43,735 nt of DNA from an uncultured SAR86 cluster bacterium (GTDB taxonomy: Bacteria > Pseudomonadota > Gammaproteobacteria > Magnimaribacterales > D2472), in assembly GCA_905478015.1 (NCBI GenBank), contig CAJQGY010000028.1, forward strand, positions 1 through 43,735, in the 5' to 3' direction. Below are positions 1 to 8,214 of this stretch, piece after piece. The notes below the pieces were generated by a model. It was given only the letters and a program-made list of their open reading frames with translations, was not told where the DNA came from and searched no databases. A program made the translations under genes and the position numbers. Within the stretch, counting starts at the first letter, position 1. The number at the start of each line of letters is the position of its first letter.

Positions 1-603
1 ATTTTCTTTGTTATTTCAATCTTTCTCGGATTTGTATTTACAGCAATCTCAATCATTGGGTACCTATTAACTATTTTTACTTTATGGTTCTTTCGCGATC
101 CAGAAAGAAATACTCCATACGATCCTAATTCAATTATTAGCTCTGCAGACGGAAAGGTATGTCTAATTGATGAGTCTTATCCTCCAAAAGAAGTTTCAAT
201 GAGCCAAGAGAAAATGAAGCGCATATGCGTCTTTATGAATGTTTTCAATGTTCATATTAATCGAAGCCCAGTCTCTGGCACTGTTAAAGCTTCAGTTTAC
301 AAGGAAGGTCAATTTTTAAATGCAAGTCTTGATAAAGCTAGCGAGAAAAATGAACGAAGTAGCCTTGTAATTAGCTCTGCTAACAGTGGTCCTGAAATTG
401 TTGTAGTACAAATAGCTGGTTTAATTGCTAGAAGAATTTTAGGATTCGTGTCTAGTAATGACAATCTTGTTCAAGGAGAAAGATTTGGATTGATTAGGTT
501 TGGTTCTCGTGTCGACATATACATGCCTTTAGATGCAGTTACTAAATGCTCTGTTGGAGATAAGGTTGTTGCCGGCGAGTCTGTTCTAGCATCATTTAAA
601 TAA
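1..603 (+). CDS. psd: phosphatidylserine decarboxylase (short form), 5' end cut by window edge
   Basis: The reading frame is open from base 1, so the gene starts upstream of the window; the ATG at 199 is internal. The visible 200 codons start with a hydrophobic membrane segment. The short-form Psd landmark FFRDPERNTP follows, then SADGKV, VFNVHINRSPVSG and, near the end, LIRFGSRVD. In this family the enzyme cleaves itself at a Gly-Ser bond to make the pyruvoyl prosthetic group; the matching Gly-Ser is at 502-507. The enzyme decarboxylates phosphatidylserine to phosphatidylethanolamine at the inner membrane. The stop lies 4 bases before the start of pssA, the enzyme one step earlier, which supports a shared operon. 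This short form is often paired with pssA in bacteria, unlike the long E. coli Psd. Confidence 0.93.
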   Translation: MFFVISIFLGFVFTAISIIGYLLTIFTLWFFRDPERNTPYDPNSIISSADGKVCLIDESYPPKEVSMSQEKMKRICVFMNVFNVHINRSPVSGTVKASVYKEGQFLNASLDKASEKNERSSLVISSANSGPEIVVVQIAGLIARRILGFVSSNDNLVQGERFGLIRFGSRVDIYMPLDAVTKCSVGDKVVAGESVLASFK

Positions 604-607
604 GAAA

Positions 608-1342
608 ATGAAGAAAATAGATTTTAAAGTATTGCTCCCAAATGTTATCACTCTATCCGGACTAAGTTTTGGACTAAGCTCAATCAGATTTGCCCTTGAG
701 CAAGATTTTAATTTAGCAATCTTATGTATTTTAATTGCTGGACTATGTGATGTATTAGATGGAATGCTTGCGAGGCATCTTAATAGTGAATCAGATCTAG
801 GTGCACAACTTGACTCTCTTTCAGACTTTCTTAGTTTTGGTATCGCACCTGGCATTCTTGTTTATATGTCTATATTCAACCAGGAGAGCGGCATAGGTAC
901 GTTTGCCTGTTTAGTTTTTATAATCTTTTCATGCTTAAGATTAGCTTTATATAATGTTAGGCTGGAGCTATCTAAGACCTCCGAAGAAGAGCCGGATAAT
1001 TTCTTTACTGGCATCCCAACACCCGTAGGGGCAATTTTAATTTTGCTCCCCTTAACTCATTCATTCATGGGTTTTGATTGGGCATATGAAAATTTGAACT
1101 TTGTAGCAGCTTATATAATTTTAATTAGCGGCTTGCTAACAAGCAGAATTCCAACTTTTTCAATTAAAAGAAAGAAGATATATATTAAATCAAGACTTAT
1201 ATTTCTTATTCTGTTTTCATTAATCGCATTAAGTATTATAAATTTTTTATGGTTATCTATTAATGTTATAGCTTTGATTTACTTGTTAACCATCCCATTC
1301 TCAGTTCTTGCTTGGAATAGAAACTCCTATAGAAAACAATAA
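608..1342 (+). CDS. pssA: CDP-diacylglycerol--serine O-phosphatidyltransferase
   Basis: This 244-residue integral membrane enzyme makes phosphatidylserine from CDP-diacylglycerol and serine. The CDP-alcohol phosphotransferase signature DG-x2-AR-x8-G-x3-D-x3-D is complete, with D51, G52, A55, R56, G65, D69 and D73. Several hydrophobic segments follow it. The protein is of the membrane-embedded type (as in Bacillus and many proteobacteria), not the ribosome-associated phospholipase-D type of E. coli. The ATG at 608 sits 4 bases after the psd stop, so translation is probably coupled and the two genes form a phosphatidylethanolamine operon. A short AT-rich palindrome lies downstream at 1368-1381, but no convincing terminator does. 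Confidence 0.94.
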   Translation: MKKIDFKVLLPNVITLSGLSFGLSSIRFALEQDFNLAILCILIAGLCDVLDGMLARHLNSESDLGAQLDSLSDFLSFGIAPGILVYMSIFNQESGIGTFACLVFIIFSCLRLALYNVRLELSKTSEEEPDNFFTGIPTPVGAILILLPLTHSFMGFDWAYENLNFVAAYIILISGLLTSRIPTFSIKRKKIYIKSRLIFLILFSLIALSIINFLWLSINVIALIYLLTIPFSVLAWNRNSYRKQ

Positions 1343-1405
1343 TTTTTAATATAATTGCTTTCTAAGCTTATTTTAAAATAATTATTATTTAAGATAATAT
1401 AAACC

Positions 1406-2638
1406 ATGGATTACATAACCTATGCTGTTCCGTTTTTCTTGCTAGCCCTTTTAGCTGAGCTAGCTTATGGAATAGCTATAAAGAAGAATACCTATAGATT
1501 AAATGATGCTATAAGTAATTTATTTATGGGCACCCTTCGTACTGCAAACAAATTAATTATTATTGGTGCTGCAGGATATGTTTTTTATTTGGCAGAGACT
1601 AGATTTGCTTTATGGAGAATGGATGCAGAGTCACCAATTACATGGATATTTGCTTTTGTTATTTATGATTTTTTCTATTATTGGTTTCACAGAATTAGCC
1701 ATGAGAGGCAAATATTTTGGGCATCACATGCCGCTCATCATCAAAGCGAAGATTACAATTTGAGTACAGCTTTAAGACAAACTGGAACAGGTGCATTTGT
1801 TAGTTGGGTTTTCTATATCCCGATGTTTTTGATTGGAATTCCTTCATATGTCTTTATCAGCGTAGCTTCACTGAATCTTGTATATCAATTTTGGGTGCAT
1901 AGCGAACATATACCTAAACTAGGATGGTACGAAAATTATTTCGTTACTGCTTCAAATCACAGAGTTCATCATGCTCAGAATGAGCAATATATAGATAAAA
2001 ACTATGGCGGCGTTTTTATTATTTGGGACAGAATGTTTGGAACACACAAAATAGAAGATGAGAATGAGGCATGTATATATGGGATTAGAAGTACATTAAA
2101 TACATTCAATCCAGTTTGGGCTAATCTCCACATTTATGTGAAGATAATTAAAGAGATGTGGCTATCAAAAAAATGGAAAGACAAGCTATATGCTCCGTTT
2201 GCAAGAACAAACTGGACCCCTACAAGTTTTCCTAACCAAATAAAAAAAGATGAATTCAATCCGCAAACTTTCAAAAAGTATAATCCTGTTATAAAAAAAG
2301 AATATAAGCTTTATGCCTTATTCCAATACTTATTCATTACCTATATATTTTTAACTTTCATTCAAAGTGGATACCTGGATTACTTTGAGTTATGGGTAAC
2401 CATAACTATGATGACTTTTACAATGTACTGCACCGCAATGTGGCTTGATGGTAAAAAGGAGTTAAAAGCAGAAATAATAAGGTTAATTTTATGCGTCATA
2501 ATTGCATCTTATGCTTATATTGAAACAACTCTTTCGCTTATTGCAATCAGTGTTTTCATATACTCATCAGCAAATTTATTAATTGTTATTTATCTAAATA
2601 AGACAAATGCAGTCCTTGCAAGTGATCAAGTCTATTAA
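1406..2638 (+). CDS. sterol desaturase / fatty acid hydroxylase family membrane protein, copy 1
   Basis: This 410-residue membrane protein has the eight-histidine diiron pattern of the fatty acid hydroxylase superfamily: HRISH at 95-99, HAAHH at 108-112, single histidines near 165 and 168, and HRVHH at 185-189. Hydrophobic segments flank the motif block, and a further multi-helix region covers about residues 305-400. A C-terminal membrane region like this is also seen in alkylglycerol monooxygenase-type members, so an ether-lipid or alkyl-chain hydroxylase is possible; the substrate is unknown. It has a paralogue at 17786-19030. Shared blocks include KNTYRLND, NLSTALRQT, NLVYQFWVH and GGVFIIWDRMFGT. 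It starts 63 bases after pssA on the same strand, so it may be read with the phospholipid genes. Confidence 0.85.
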   Translation: MDYITYAVPFFLLALLAELAYGIAIKKNTYRLNDAISNLFMGTLRTANKLIIIGAAGYVFYLAETRFALWRMDAESPITWIFAFVIYDFFYYWFHRISHERQIFWASHAAHHQSEDYNLSTALRQTGTGAFVSWVFYIPMFLIGIPSYVFISVASLNLVYQFWVHSEHIPKLGWYENYFVTASNHRVHHAQNEQYIDKNYGGVFIIWDRMFGTHKIEDENEACIYGIRSTLNTFNPVWANLHIYVKIIKEMWLSKKWKDKLYAPFARTNWTPTSFPNQIKKDEFNPQTFKKYNPVIKKEYKLYALFQYLFITYIFLTFIQSGYLDYFELWVTITMMTFTMYCTAMWLDGKKELKAEIIRLILCVIIASYAYIETTLSLIAISVFIYSSANLLIVIYLNKTNAVLASDQVY

Positions 2639-2704
2639 TACTTTTGAAGATATTTGAACTTACTCTAATTACTATGGCAGAATGCGTGAGAATAAATTAA
2701 ATAT

Positions 2705-2797
2705 ATGATTAATATGACTAAATGGAAATTCTTACTTTTGCTTTTCTTATCTTTAGTTTTACCAGTTATCTTTATTCGTATATTTATAGGATATTAA
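2705..2797 (+). CDS. possible 30-residue hydrophobic micro-peptide
   Basis: A small open frame (ATG 2705, alternative ATG 2714, stop 2795-2797) encodes MINMTKWKFLLLLF and continues as one predicted membrane helix with basic residues at the N-terminus. It fills the gap between the sterol-desaturase gene and the lipoprotein gene and ends 6 bases before the latter's ATG. No strong ribosome-binding site is visible. The layout (positive start, single helix) is what real small membrane proteins look like, but AT-rich DNA produces such frames by chance, so support is weak. Confidence 0.25.
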   Translation: MINMTKWKFLLLLFLSLVLPVIFIRIFIGY

Positions 2798-2803
2798 ACA
2801 TTT

Positions 2804-3037
2804 ATGAATAAATTATTAGCTGCATTTTCTTTTTTCATATTAATTGGGTGTCAACAATCTGAGAATACAGAAAATTTAAAACCTCCTTTTAGTAATATAG
2901 AAGACTGTGTGGCATATGTTAATCAATCTGACCTTAAAAAAGGTTACCCAAAAAGAAAGCTAGAGTCGGCTATTAATCACTGTAAAAATAACTCTGTTCT
3001 AATGAGTTTAAAAAATAAAAAAGAGGAAATAAAATGA
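2804..3037 (+). CDS. small predicted lipoprotein, function unknown
   Basis: This 77-residue protein begins with a basic residue and a hydrophobic stretch ending in a lipobox (LIGC, Cys16), so it is probably lipid-anchored after signal peptidase II cleavage. The mature part is about 60 hydrophilic residues with two further cysteines (in DCVAYVN and NHCKNN) that could form one disulphide. No family is recognised. Its stop overlaps the ATG of the PhyH dioxygenase gene as ATGA at 3034-3037, which indicates translational coupling. The partner is predicted to be cytosolic, so a physical link between the products is not obvious. Confidence 0.7.
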   Translation: MNKLLAAFSFFILIGCQQSENTENLKPPFSNIEDCVAYVNQSDLKKGYPKRKLESAINHCKNNSVLMSLKNKKEEIK

Positions 3038-4203
3038 TCGATGCATCTAAATCAATTGAAGCTTGTGCAGCATATTATGGCGATGAGTCTGAAGCCATGA
3101 AAGACTATTTAATTGCTGGTGAGAAAAAAGCATTATCGCTGAAAAACCGTGGCCCTATAGCTTTTGAAGAAGACGGAAGTCTTTCAAAATCAATTAGAGA
3201 TGCCTATTCCAAATATGGTTTCTTTATATTTGAAGGCGCTTTGAATAAAGATGAGTTAGAAGATATTAAAGTTGATTTAGAAGATTTGCGATCAAAATTC
3301 CCTACCGGACCAGAAAGCTCTGTTAACTCCAAAGGTGAGCCTGCAATGAATGCAGAATCAAAGTCTTTAACTCTATTGTGGTCAAAGCCATTGGGAGATC
3401 CGCTTGGAGGAACTGAGCTTGCAAATGGCAGGCATCAAATAAAGATGTTTGAGCCTGAAGCTGAAGAAGATGCTCCCTCAGCAGTTCCTTTAATATTGCT
3501 TGGATCATTACAGTTCTCAGATGCTTGTTTGAGGACCTATGCCCACCCCGATCTTTTAAAAGTTGCTGAATCTATAAATGGTAAAGATTTCACCCCATTT
3601 AATGAAGCATTATTTATAAAAGAGCCTGGGATTGGAGCTGCAGTTTCATGGCATCAGGATGGTGTAACTCACTGGGAAAGTGAAAATTTTGATGAAGAGA
3701 TTCATGGATTTAATTTTATGGCTCAGGTGTATGGCAGCACAGCAGTTAACGGTGTTTGGGTTGTTCCAGGGACTCATAAAGATGGAAAAATTGATATTAA
3801 AAAGCTTGTTTCTGAGACAGGAAGCGAACGACTGGAAGATGCAGTCCCAATTGTTTGTAATCCAGGCGATGTTGTCATTTGTAATCGACAGATCCTTCAT
3901 GGCTCTTTTCCAAATTGTGGTTTTGAACCTCGTGTCACTGTTAATTTTGGATTTCATAAAAGATCATCTGTTATTGGAACTCAAGGCGGAGGTATTCACA
4001 GTGAAGCTCAGGTTTTCGACGACAAAATAATAGAGCGCAGGGCAAGAGCTATTGGGTATGCAATAGAGGCAAGAAAACAAAAATATCCTTCAGAAAAGTC
4101 ATACTTATATGCACCTTTAAATAAATCAAAGAAGTCATTTGAATGGAATGATGCTGCTAGAAAAGATTTACGAGACTATAATTTAGAAGATCTAAGTATC
4201 TAA
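3034..4203 (+). CDS. phytanoyl-CoA dioxygenase (PhyH) family Fe(II)/2-oxoglutarate oxygenase
   Basis: This 389-residue protein has no signal peptide and is predicted cytosolic. The iron-binding facial triad of the PhyH family is visible: H207-x-D209 in SWHQDGVTHW, with the distal histidine H289 in QILHGSFPN. R300 in FEPRVTVNFGF is the expected 2-oxoglutarate carboxylate ligand. The family hydroxylates a wide range of small molecules, including phytanoyl-CoA, ectoine and natural products, so the substrate cannot be read from the sequence. It overlaps the small lipoprotein gene by 4 bases (ATGA) and is followed 39 bases later by an exported amidohydrolase on the same strand, so the three may share a transcript. 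PhyH proteins are abundant in marine bacteria. Confidence 0.85.
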   Translation: MIDASKSIEACAAYYGDESEAMKDYLIAGEKKALSLKNRGPIAFEEDGSLSKSIRDAYSKYGFFIFEGALNKDELEDIKVDLEDLRSKFPTGPESSVNSKGEPAMNAESKSLTLLWSKPLGDPLGGTELANGRHQIKMFEPEAEEDAPSAVPLILLGSLQFSDACLRTYAHPDLLKVAESINGKDFTPFNEALFIKEPGIGAAVSWHQDGVTHWESENFDEEIHGFNFMAQVYGSTAVNGVWVVPGTHKDGKIDIKKLVSETGSERLEDAVPIVCNPGDVVICNRQILHGSFPNCGFEPRVTVNFGFHKRSSVIGTQGGGIHSEAQVFDDKIIERRARAIGYAIEARKQKYPSEKSYLYAPLNKSKKSFEWNDAARKDLRDYNLEDLSI

Positions 4204-4242
4204 AAAAATAAACTACTCTTTAAAATCTGATAGCATATATTT

Positions 4243-5940
4243 ATGCGAATATTTCATTTTTTAATTGCCCTAACTTTAATTCATCCGATCTTTGCTGATA
4301 CATCTAAAAAAATATTTTTGGCCAAGGACTTGATTACTCTGGATGATCGTTTTCTTGATGCTAATGCATTTGTAATACAGGATGACAAAATATTATCTGT
4401 TGGCCATTTAAAAAATCTTCTCAAGATATATCCAGAAGTCCAGATAGATCAAACCTTTAAAGATGATGTTATTGTTCCAGGCTTCATTGAGCATCATATC
4501 CACCCTTTGCTTGCAGCAATAACAATGAACTCATCTATTGTTGCTATTGATGATTGGATTATTCCAGGTCAAGTTAGCAAAGGCGTCAGGGAGCGGAAGG
4601 CTTACTTAGAAAGATTGATCAATATTGAGAGCAAGAGCGGGGAAGCAAAAAACCCCTTAATAAGTTGGGGGTTTCATCATTATTTTCATGGAAACTTGGA
4701 TAGACATGACTTAGACCTTATATCTAGAGAAAGACCAATTCTTATTATCCATAGATCTTTTCATGAGTTTATCCTAAATAGTAAAGCGCTAGAGTTTTTT
4801 AATATAAGTGAGAAAGATATAGCTCATCTGAATGAATACGATAGAAAACTTGCTGATCTTGAAAAAGGACATTTTTCTGAAAGAGGTTTAATTGCTGTTA
4901 TGCCAAAAATAATGGAGTATCTTGCAACACCTGAAAGAATAATTAAAGGCTTGCAGACCACTGAAGATTATATCCAGCAAAATGGAATTACTTTAATTGG
5001 CAATCCTGGATCAATGTATGATCCTAAAATTCAACAGGTTAAAAATTATGTATTTGGTGATATAGATACCCCATTTAGATCTTTTTATATTCCAAGCGCT
5101 TTATATATGTTAGAAAATATGAAAATTGAGGATCTATTAGATGAAACTATAAAGCACTTATCCTGGGGTGCAGGCAAAGTTCAGTTCCTGCCAAAACATA
5201 TAAAGCTTTTTTCTGATGGGGCTATGTATTCGCAAAACATGGTTTTAAGAGATGGTTATCTAGATGGGCATCAAGGCATATGGCTGATGGAAGGAGAGGT
5301 TTTTAAACAAACATTCCAATTGTATTGGGATGCTGGCTATCAAATTCATGTTCATCAAAATGGTGACGGCGGATTAGATAGAATTCTTGATGTTCTGGAT
5401 GAGAACATCAAAAGAAATCCCAGAAAGGATCATAGAACAACAATTGTTCATTTTGGATATTCTGCAAAAGATCAAATTGAAAGAATGAAAACTTTGGGCG
5501 TAATAGTCAGCGCAAACCCATACTATGTTTATGTTTTATCAGAGCTATATAGTAGAAAGGGGGTGGGATTTGAAAGATCGCAGCAGATGGTAAGGTTAGG
5601 AGATGTTGATGCTGCAGATATACCAATTTCACTTCATTCTGATATGCCAATGGCACCAGCTTCGCCTCTTGTTTTAATGCATTCGGCAGTTAATAGGATT
5701 AATTATGCAAATAAAGTAGCTGGTCCTAATCAAAGAATATCTGCTATAACTGCTTTAAAAGGCGTTACTTTAAATTCAGCATATACAATGGGACTTGAAG
5801 ATGATTATGGAAGCATAAGCCCCGGAAAGTATGCTAACTTTACAATTTTATCTCACAACCCTCTAACTATTGACCCCTTACTCATAAAAGATATTGAAAT
5901 AAAGGGCACGGCAGTTGAAGGTAGGCTATTTAAGAACTAG
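4243..5940 (+). CDS. exported amidohydrolase, YtcJ / amidohydrolase-3 type
   Basis: This 565-residue protein starts with a likely signal peptide ending near FADTSK (about residue 19) and should be periplasmic. Metal-dependent hydrolase landmarks appear in order: the HxH metal site in PGFIEHHIHPLL, a histidine pair in IHVHQNGDGGLD, the late LHSDMPMAPASP motif holding the conserved aspartate, and a C-terminal beta-sandwich return (GSISPGKYANFTIL). This order is typical of the amidohydrolase-3/YtcJ group, which includes N-substituted formamide deformylases and many uncharacterised members. The lysine that is carboxylated in some amidohydrolases is not clearly identifiable. The next gene, 24 bases downstream, is also exported, suggesting a two-gene periplasmic unit. 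The substrate is unknown. Confidence 0.82.
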   Translation: MRIFHFLIALTLIHPIFADTSKKIFLAKDLITLDDRFLDANAFVIQDDKILSVGHLKNLLKIYPEVQIDQTFKDDVIVPGFIEHHIHPLLAAITMNSSIVAIDDWIIPGQVSKGVRERKAYLERLINIESKSGEAKNPLISWGFHHYFHGNLDRHDLDLISRERPILIIHRSFHEFILNSKALEFFNISEKDIAHLNEYDRKLADLEKGHFSERGLIAVMPKIMEYLATPERIIKGLQTTEDYIQQNGITLIGNPGSMYDPKIQQVKNYVFGDIDTPFRSFYIPSALYMLENMKIEDLLDETIKHLSWGAGKVQFLPKHIKLFSDGAMYSQNMVLRDGYLDGHQGIWLMEGEVFKQTFQLYWDAGYQIHVHQNGDGGLDRILDVLDENIKRNPRKDHRTTIVHFGYSAKDQIERMKTLGVIVSANPYYVYVLSELYSRKGVGFERSQQMVRLGDVDAADIPISLHSDMPMAPASPLVLMHSAVNRINYANKVAGPNQRISAITALKGVTLNSAYTMGLEDDYGSISPGKYANFTILSHNPLTIDPLLIKDIEIKGTAVEGRLFKN

Positions 5941-5964
5941 CTTTAAAGACCTATAATAATTTTT

Positions 5965-6549
5965 ATGAGATTTCTTATAATATTTTTATTTTCAGCATCT
6001 TTATATGCAGAGCAATCCAAGGTTTTGTGCGAACTTGATGGAACTTACTCTATAACCTATAAAGATATAAAGAAAACTTACCTTTCTGAAGGCATAGAGT
6101 TTTTCAAGAACCTAGCAACTCAAACCCAACAATCACTTTTTCTTCTTCAAAGAGCCAAGACAAGCTTCGCATCAGAAGACTGGGAGAAGGATAAAATGTA
6201 TGTAGTTCAGTATTGGCAAGCAGATATGAACAGTGAAAAGTTTAAATCATTGACTCATACATTCGACCCATCACCCATATGGTTAAACCCAAATGCATCA
6301 TGGTCATCAGAGGTAACTGATACTGGAATTGAAGTATTTCATACAATGCAGCCAGGTGAAGAACATCCTCTTTTCCCTGAGTATGAAGTTGAGCTTTATA
6401 GAGTAACGAATTCGTTTAATTGGTTTACCGGAAAAGGAAAAATACAGGGCGACATTTGGTTAAAAAATAAAAAAGGATCAAAGAACTCAAGTCCAAAAGT
6501 AGAAGTCAGGGCTTCAGGAAAATGTGATCTGCAAAAAAAGCAATTTTAG
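5965..6549 (+). CDS. exported protein of unknown function
   Basis: This 194-residue protein has a clear signal peptide (MRFLIIFLFSASLYA, cleavage before EQ) and is predicted periplasmic. The mature part has two cysteines far apart, one near the N-terminus (VLCELDG) and one near the C-terminus (GKCDLQ), which could bridge. It is rich in Trp and aromatic residues (WFTGKGKIQGDIWL), suggesting a beta-rich fold. I do not recognise a family. It lies 24 bases after the amidohydrolase on the same strand and is probably co-transcribed. No terminator is seen after it. Confidence 0.7.
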   Translation: MRFLIIFLFSASLYAEQSKVLCELDGTYSITYKDIKKTYLSEGIEFFKNLATQTQQSLFLLQRAKTSFASEDWEKDKMYVVQYWQADMNSEKFKSLTHTFDPSPIWLNPNASWSSEVTDTGIEVFHTMQPGEEHPLFPEYEVELYRVTNSFNWFTGKGKIQGDIWLKNKKGSKNSSPKVEVRASGKCDLQKKQF

Positions 6550-6554
6550 ATTTT

Positions 6555-6626
6555 CTAGACTATTGACGCTACAAAAAGAGAGCCTAGAATAATCAGCATT
6601 GGTATGTATTTATCTATTTTTTCCAT
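6555..6626 (-). CDS. possible 23-residue membrane micro-peptide
   Basis: ATG at 6626 opens a 23-codon frame, MEKIDKYIPMLIILG and onward, ending in a hydrophobic tail before a TAG at 6555-6557. It has a charged N-terminus followed by one short membrane helix. It overlaps the end of the 22-codon frame at 6610-6678 in another phase. There is no clear ribosome-binding site. This is compatible with a leaderless or coupled small membrane protein but also with chance. Confidence 0.22.
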   Translation of the reverse strand: MEKIDKYIPMLIILGSLFVASIV

Positions 6627-6697
6627 TTTTATTGATTAATAAAGGTCTATGCCACCATTTTGTGGCTTTACTTGCCATTTCAAAATTAAACTTCTTG

Positions 6698-6826
6698 TTA
6701 TTTGTTTTTTTTCGCTTTTCGAAGTTCTTTATACTTTTTTTCTAATCTGAGTTTTTTTATCTCTCTGACAGCTTTTCTTTTCTTACTGGCAAGTGATGAG
6801 TTTACAGCTCTTTCACCTTTATTAAT
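6698..6826 (-). CDS. possible 42-residue highly basic peptide with ATT start
   Basis: Reading the minus strand, a strong Shine-Dalgarno AAGGAG (6837-6832) is followed after five bases by ATT (6826-6824) and an open frame to TAA (6698-6700). An in-frame TAA lies just upstream of the Shine-Dalgarno, and the frame contains no ATG, GTG or TTG. The product would read NKGERAVNSSLASKKRK and continue as a lysine/arginine-rich amphipathic helix (AVREIKKLRLEKKYKELRK). The biased, non-random composition looks like a ribosome- or nucleic-acid-binding small protein. ATT is a rare but real bacterial start (infC is the known case). Alternatives are a decayed gene or a chance frame in poly-A-rich DNA. Confidence 0.35.
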   Translation of the reverse strand: MNKGERAVNSSLASKKRKAVREIKKLRLEKKYKELRKAKKNK

Positions 6827-6905
6827 AAATGCTCCTTAGTTAAAGAATTTATATTTACTTAATAATAGTAACAAATATAAATAAAATCTCTACAATATTA
6901 ACTAC

Positions 6906-8210
6906 ATGTTCAAAGAAGAAAAAGCTAATGCAAAAACATTTCTAGTTTTTATTGACGTTTATTCGCTTAAAGAGAAACAGCTAATTGACGACGCAGAAAG
7001 GGAATTTTTTGATCTTGTAGAATCCTCTGGTGCAGATATTGTTGGAACTACCTCACACAAACAAAGCAAACCATCAATTAGTCATTTTATTAACAAAGGG
7101 AAATTAGAAGAACTTTTTAATTCAGTTCACGGCTCAGACATTGGCTTAGTGATAGTTAATCACAAGCTTTCTGCATCTCAAGCAAGAAACCTTGAGCTCA
7201 AGCTTAAGGTGAGAGTAATTGATAAAACAGAGTTGATATTAGATATATTTGCTACAAGGGCCACTACCCACATAGGCAAACTTCAGGTTGAATTAGCTCA
7301 ATTAAACCATCTTTCTACTCGCTTAATAAGAGGATGGACACACTTAGAGAGACAAAAAGGGGGCATAGGCTTAAGAGGGCCTGGAGAAACACAGCTAGAA
7401 ACAGATAGAAGGTTGATTGGGCATAGGATAAGAACTCTTAAGAGTAGACTTACTAAAGCGCATAAACAAAAACAACTAAATAGTTATGCAAGAAAAAAAA
7501 GCAGGAATAGACTAGTTGCTTTAGTTGGATATACCAATGCTGGTAAAACAACATTATTTAACAAGCTTACCAAAAGTAGCCAATATGCTGCAGATAAATT
7601 ATTTGCAACACTTGATTCCGTTACCAGAAGAAATGTTGACCCTGAGTTAGGCCCAATTTTATTTTCAGATACTGTAGGCTTCATATCAGATCTTCCCACA
7701 GAGTTAATTGAATCTTTTAAAGCCACCCTTGATGAACTTCAATCAGCAGATTTGCTTCTACATGTAACAGATTGCTCTGACCCAGACCATGATCAAAAAA
7801 TTAATGAGGTCGATAATATTTTAAAAAGCCTAGGCCTTGAGAAGATCACGCAAATAAGAATTAATAATAAATGTGATTTAGTTGGACTAAGAGATCCTGA
7901 GACAAGAAAATTAAATGATGAGGTTTGGATATCTGCTGAGAAAAATCTTGGAATAGAGCATTTAAGAGAGAAGATAAACTTAGAATTATTTAATGGAGTT
8001 TATAAGGGATGGGTATCTATAGAAGCTTCACTTGGAAAGCTAAGATCAGACCTTTACGGTATGGGATGTATCGTTAAAGAAGAAAGTTCTGGATCGGGAA
8101 TTATTTATCTGAAGATTGATATTGGAAGAGATGAGTTAGACAGACTGCTAGTTAATAAAGGTTTTAATATTTGCTCAGATGAGGATATACTTTTATTAAA
8201 CGAGGCTTAA
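6906..8210 (+). CDS. hflX: GTPase HflX, ribosome-associated
   Basis: This 434-residue GTPase binds the 50S subunit and splits stalled or stressed ribosomes. The N-terminal HflX domain (about 1-190) contains the family block GGIGLRGPGETQLETDRR at 152-169. The GTPase domain follows, with P-loop GYTNAGKTT at 208-216, DTVGF from 255 and NKCD at 321-324. A C-terminal extension completes the usual length. In many gammaproteobacteria hflX follows miaA-hfq; here it stands apart, with its own AT-rich upstream region. A DoxX-family gene begins 4 bases after its stop, so the two are probably co-transcribed. Confidence 0.95.
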   Translation: MFKEEKANAKTFLVFIDVYSLKEKQLIDDAEREFFDLVESSGADIVGTTSHKQSKPSISHFINKGKLEELFNSVHGSDIGLVIVNHKLSASQARNLELKLKVRVIDKTELILDIFATRATTHIGKLQVELAQLNHLSTRLIRGWTHLERQKGGIGLRGPGETQLETDRRLIGHRIRTLKSRLTKAHKQKQLNSYARKKSRNRLVALVGYTNAGKTTLFNKLTKSSQYAADKLFATLDSVTRRNVDPELGPILFSDTVGFISDLPTELIESFKATLDELQSADLLLHVTDCSDPDHDQKINEVDNILKSLGLEKITQIRINNKCDLVGLRDPETRKLNDEVWISAEKNLGIEHLREKINLELFNGVYKGWVSIEASLGKLRSDLYGMGCIVKEESSGSGIIYLKIDIGRDELDRLLVNKGFNICSDEDILLLNEA

Positions 8211-8214
8211 AATA

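Larger units (their letters stand above)
6550..6905. other. gene-poor interval of about 355 bases upstream of hflX
   Basis: This is the only stretch in the window longer than 300 bases without a well-supported gene. The plus strand shows nothing coding. The minus strand has three tiny frames in a row: a basic 42-codon frame behind a strong AAGGAG motif (6698-6826, no standard start), a 22-codon frame starting at 6678 (MASKATKWWHRP, stop 6610-6612), and a 23-codon hydrophobic frame (6555-6626). The last 65 bases before hflX are very AT-rich and must hold the hflX promoter. No terminator hairpin is evident for the gene ending at 6549. Confidence 0.5.

Noticed and set aside
199-603. A separate 134-residue gene starting at ATG 199
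   Set aside because: The frame is open to base 1 and the upstream codons encode conserved Psd sequence (FFRDPERNTP, SADGKV), so 199 is internal.
1368-1381. AT-only palindrome TTATTTTAAAATAA after pssA
   Set aside because: Such palindromes are expected by chance in AT-rich spacers; it has no GC stem and no clear position relative to a promoter.
3646-3957. Antisense frames inside PhyH, KatG and similar genes
   Set aside because: They lie opposite strongly conserved coding sequence, show no protein-like motif and have no ribosome-binding sites.
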